In this document: positions 5,761-7,605 of the stretch, in pieces
Layout: each line of letters starts with the position of its first letter
How positions within the stretch are numbered: position 1 is the stretch's first letter
Assembly (NCBI GenBank): GCA_900555195.1
Contig: USKC01000147.1
Span: 1-7,605 of the forward strand
Source of the DNA: an uncultured Lachnospiraceae bacterium
Lineage (GTDB): Bacteria; Bacillota; Clostridia; Lachnospirales; Lachnospiraceae
Direction: 5' to 3'
Length of the DNA: 7,605 nucleotides
Translations under genes and position numbers: made by a program
The notes under the pieces: model-generated
What the model was told of the DNA's origin: nothing
Database searches by the model: none
What the model saw: the letters and a program-made list of their open reading frames with translations, nothing else

Positions 5761-6750
5761 TTACAGCTTCAGTTTCTTAAACAGGTCTCCCAGAGAAGTG
5801 GTCGCTTCCTCTCCACTACTGTAATTTCCGCTTCCCATATCTTCCATTTCTTCCGCTTCCGCGCCTTCGTCCACGGCCTTTATGCTGAGGCTAATCTTAT
5901 TATTATTGGTATTTAACAGCTTCACCTTAACTTTATCGCCTACCTTCAGCACCTCGGAAGGCTTCCGGATTCGACGGCTGCTGATCTGGGAAATGTGTAC
6001 AAGCCCACTCAATCCATCCGGGAGGCTGACAAACGCTCCGTAAGGCATCAGGCTCTCTACGGTTCCTTCCATTATAGTTCCTGGAACCAGCATGGAAATC
6101 TTGTGTTGAAGCGCTTCCGCTTCCCTCTCTTTCGCCACCTCTTTTGCAGACAGAACCAATCTCTTCTTGCCCTCATCCACCGTAATCACTTTCACATCCA
6201 ACGTACGGCCCAGCCACTCCTCCAAATTTTCAACATAGGTCAGAGCAAGCTGGGAAGCTGGAATGAATCCGCGTATTCCTTCCACATAAGCCACAACGCC
6301 CGCATTCACCACTCCGCCGACCTTAATGGTAAGGATCGTTCCATTTTCCAAATACTCCTTCAGCTTGTCCCATGCCAACACCTGAACTGCCTCCACTTTG
6401 GAAAGAAGAATGTTCCCCTCACCGTCATCCGTCTTTACAACCGTAGCCTCCATTGTATCTCCCACCTTCACTTCCTCCAAAAGCTGGAAGGAAGGATCAT
6501 CACTCACATCCGCGGCCTTGATAACCCCCTGGGCATAATACTGCAAGTCGAGAATTACCTCTTCTTCATTCACAGAAATCACTGTTCCACTTACAATATC
6601 CCCCTCCTTAATGGAGCGGAAAGAAGCTTCCAATTCCTTCGCATAATCTTCCATCGTTTCTGGCTTTTCTTCTGTTTTCTCCGGCTCTTCTTCCGCCATC
6701 TGCGCTTTCTCTTCCAACGCTTCTACAGCTTTATCCATCTTCTCTTCCAT
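5761..6750 (-). CDS. S1 RNA-binding domain protein (ribosomal protein S1 homologue)
   Basis: A 329-residue protein with three S1 (OB-fold) RNA-binding domains at about 49-118, 136-204 and 222-292. The last is the most canonical (GTIMEGTVESLMPYGAFVSL followed by GLSGLVHISQIS). The first 45 residues are acidic and helical (Glu-rich), and the C-terminal 35 are acidic, ending in a basic-hydrophobic helix LGDLFKKLKL. Firmicute S1-type proteins usually have three or four S1 domains rather than the six of E. coli RpsA, so this fits a ribosomal protein S1 homologue that helps mRNA bind the 30S subunit. A general S1-domain RNA-binding paralogue is equally possible, because the cmk/ispH neighbours often seen beside rpsA in Clostridia are absent, so no symbol is given. 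AAAGGA (6761-6766) lies ten bases before the ATG at 6750. It has its own promoter and leads the downstream gene series. Confidence 0.9.
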   Translation of the reverse strand: MEEKMDKAVEALEEKAQMAEEEPEKTEEKPETMEDYAKELEASFRSIKEGDIVSGTVISVNEEEVILDLQYYAQGVIKAADVSDDPSFQLLEEVKVGDTMEATVVKTDDGEGNILLSKVEAVQVLAWDKLKEYLENGTILTIKVGGVVNAGVVAYVEGIRGFIPASQLALTYVENLEEWLGRTLDVKVITVDEGKKRLVLSAKEVAKEREAEALQHKISMLVPGTIMEGTVESLMPYGAFVSLPDGLSGLVHISQISSRRIRKPSEVLKVGDKVKVKLLNTNNNKISLSIKAVDEGAEAEEMEDMGSGNYSSGEEATTSLGDLFKKLKL

Positions 6751-6819
6751 ACTGTTTGAGTCCTTTCCGGCCCTTCCGGCTTCCTTCTGCGCCGGTTCCG
6801 CCTTTTTCTATTGTTTTCT

Positions 6820-6848
6820 ATTGTAACATACCCTGTTTTTTCTGGCTA
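6820..6848 (-). promoter_or_regulatory. Candidate extended -10 promoter for the S1 gene and genes downstream
   Basis: The minus strand has TAGCCA (6843-6848, four of six matches to TTGACA), 17 bases, then TACAAT (6820-6825). This is preceded by TGT, the TGn of an extended -10 promoter. Transcription would start near 6813 and leave a leader of about 62 bases before the S1 start codon. It is the best promoter seen on this strand and separates the S1 gene series from hypE. Confidence 0.6.
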
Positions 6849-6888
6849 CCTTCAACATGGGGCAGGCAGCATGAAGGCCACTGTCCGC

Positions 6889-6919
6889 GTTACAGTTCAA
6901 CCTTCAGCAAGGCTGTAAC
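6889..6919 (-). terminator. Imperfect hairpin downstream of hypE
   Basis: GTTACAG (6889-6895) and CTGTAAC (6913-6919) are perfect complements. Inside them CCTT (6901-6904) pairs with AAGG (6909-6912) around the loop CAGC, leaving a five-base bulge. It lies about 50 bases after the hypE stop on the minus strand. No T run follows on that strand (the sequence continues GCGGACAG), so it is not a standard intrinsic terminator. It may be a weak or factor-dependent terminator or a 3' stabilising structure. Confidence 0.35.
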
Positions 6920-6971
6920 TGCATCCGGATCTGTACGATTCCTGCTGCTTCATCCCGTCCAGCCTGCAGTT

Positions 6972-7605
6972 TCAGCAGATTCTGGGAAGCCCCTCTCCGA
7001 TCAGTTCCGGCACCACTCTGATCCCTCCCAGGGCCGTGTGCATCAGCACCTTCCCGTCTTCTCTATGCGTAACCGTACCGATCGATGCCACATTTTCCCC
7101 GTATTTGCTGCTCCTGATTAAATCGAGCGCCTTCCTGGCGTCTGCTGATTCCACAACAAGCACCATCTTGCCTTCATTTCCCATATAGAGCGGATCCAGT
7201 CCCAACAGGCCGCAGAAGCCTCTGACCGGCCCAGATACGGGAAGTGCCTCCTCCATAAGTTCCATGCAGCAGCCGGAGGAAACGGCGAATTCATGAAGGA
7301 CAGTCGCCAGGCCTCCTCTGGTTACGTCCCGCATCGCATGTACACGCACGCCCGCATCCACCAGGGCTCCCACCATCTCTGAAAGCGGAGCGCAGTCGCT
7401 TTGGATAGAATTGCTGATATTCATCCTCGCGCTGAGGATCGCCGCATGGTGGTCTCCCAGATTCCCGGAAATCAGAATCACATCACCTTCCCGGCAGGCA
7501 GAGGCTTTAATTTCTATGCCTTCCGGCACAAATCCCACGCCCGCCGTGTTGATGAATACGCCGCCGTGTCCTTCCACCACTTTCGTATCGCCTGCCACGA
7601 TCCAC
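6972..7605 (-). CDS. hypE: Hydrogenase maturation protein HypE, C-terminal part (partial)
   Basis: The frame is open to the right edge, so the 5' end is missing; the visible part is 210 residues of a protein that is usually about 330. HypE dehydrates the carbamoyl group that HypF places on its C-terminal cysteine, using ATP, to make the thiocyanate that becomes the CN ligand of [NiFe]-hydrogenase iron. The sequence shows the family well: the edge reads WIVAGDTKVVEGHGGVFINT, then EGDVILISGNLGDHHAAILS, then HAMRDVTRGGLATVLHEFA, all typical of the AIRS/HypE ATP-binding fold. The protein ends in LPRIC just before the TGA, so the essential terminal Cys is present and the enzyme is probably active. 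SelD and PurM share this fold but lack that tail. MRDVTRGG has Val where MRDPTRGG is more usual, a minor change. hypC, hypD and hypF would be expected to the right of the window. Confidence 0.94.
   Translation of the reverse strand, partial: WIVAGDTKVVEGHGGVFINTAGVGFVPEGIEIKASACREGDVILISGNLGDHHAAILSARMNISNSIQSDCAPLSEMVGALVDAGVRVHAMRDVTRGGLATVLHEFAVSSGCCMELMEEALPVSGPVRGFCGLLGLDPLYMGNEGKMVLVVESADARKALDLIRSSKYGENVASIGTVTHREDGKVLMHTALGGIRVVPELIGEGLPRIC

Larger units (their letters stand above)
6751..6971. other. Intergenic region between hypE and the S1 gene
   Basis: These 221 bases hold no convincing gene. From the hypE side they contain an imperfect inverted repeat (6889-6919), then the S1 promoter (6820-6848), then a purine-rich leader. 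The leader has two copies of CAATAGAAAA and a weak CCGGC/GCCGG hairpin (6776-6795). A short minus-strand reading frame of 18 codons starts with the ATG near 6951 and overlaps the inverted repeat; it has no convincing ribosome site and is not called. Confidence 0.6.

Noticed and set aside
5995..6759. Plus-strand open frame of 254 codons opposite the S1 gene
   Set aside because: His/Phe/Leu-rich antisense of a well-supported S1 protein; no ribosome site or motif.
6972..7605. SelD (selenophosphate synthetase) as the identity of the right-edge gene
   Set aside because: SelD shares the fold, but the GDTKVVE segment and the C-terminal PRIC ending are specific to HypE.
1..7605. Mobile elements, CRISPR arrays, tRNA or rRNA genes
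   Set aside because: No transposase or integrase motifs, no spaced repeats and no recognisable RNA gene were seen on either strand; the intergenic gaps are too short for most of these.

Overview
The window is about 7.6 kb of tightly packed bacterial chromosome, most likely from an anaerobic gut-type Firmicute (Clostridia, plausibly Lachnospiraceae). This is inferred from the strong AAGGAGG-type ribosome binding sites, the roughly even base composition, the three-domain Firmicute-style S1 protein, the stand-alone FakA/YloV-like domain protein, and the presence of a [NiFe]-hydrogenase maturation gene. No search was run, so the taxon is an inference.

Layout. At the left edge is the N-terminal sugar-sensing part of an AraC-family regulator (minus strand, cut by the window edge). 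It diverges, across a 141-bp AT-rich control region, from a glycoside hydrolase family 2 gene (plus strand, 468-2207). This looks like a regulator/enzyme pair for cytoplasmic breakdown of a beta-linked sugar. The GH2 gene ends at a GC-rich hairpin (about 2238-2258) that it shares with genes arriving from the other side.

From 7605 down to 2281 everything is on the minus strand. In transcription order: the C-terminal two thirds of hypE (hydrogenase maturation, ending in its functional C-terminal cysteine); a 221-bp gap with an imperfect hairpin and an extended -10 promoter; a three-domain S1 RNA-binding protein; an acylphosphatase; a YcxB-like two-helix membrane protein with a long acidic N-terminus; a uridine phosphorylase-like enzyme; an 83-residue stand-alone domain resembling the middle domain of the fatty-acid kinase FakA/YloV; a small PsiE-family membrane protein; and a GNAT acetyltransferase. 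From the S1 gene onward the gaps are short (an 8-bp overlap up to about 90 bp) and no clear internal promoter was found, so these seven genes may form one transcript of housekeeping and poorly characterised functions. An internal hairpin at 5394-5423 could split or tune it.

There is no sign of mobile elements, CRISPR arrays, tRNA or rRNA genes. Most of the content belongs to recognisable families. The parts most worth a second look are the stand-alone FakA-middle-like protein translationally coupled to the phosphorylase, the apparently altered uracil-binding loop of that phosphorylase, the unassigned specificity of the GH2 enzyme (it lacks the glucuronidase NxK signature), and the two unexplained intergenic hairpins.
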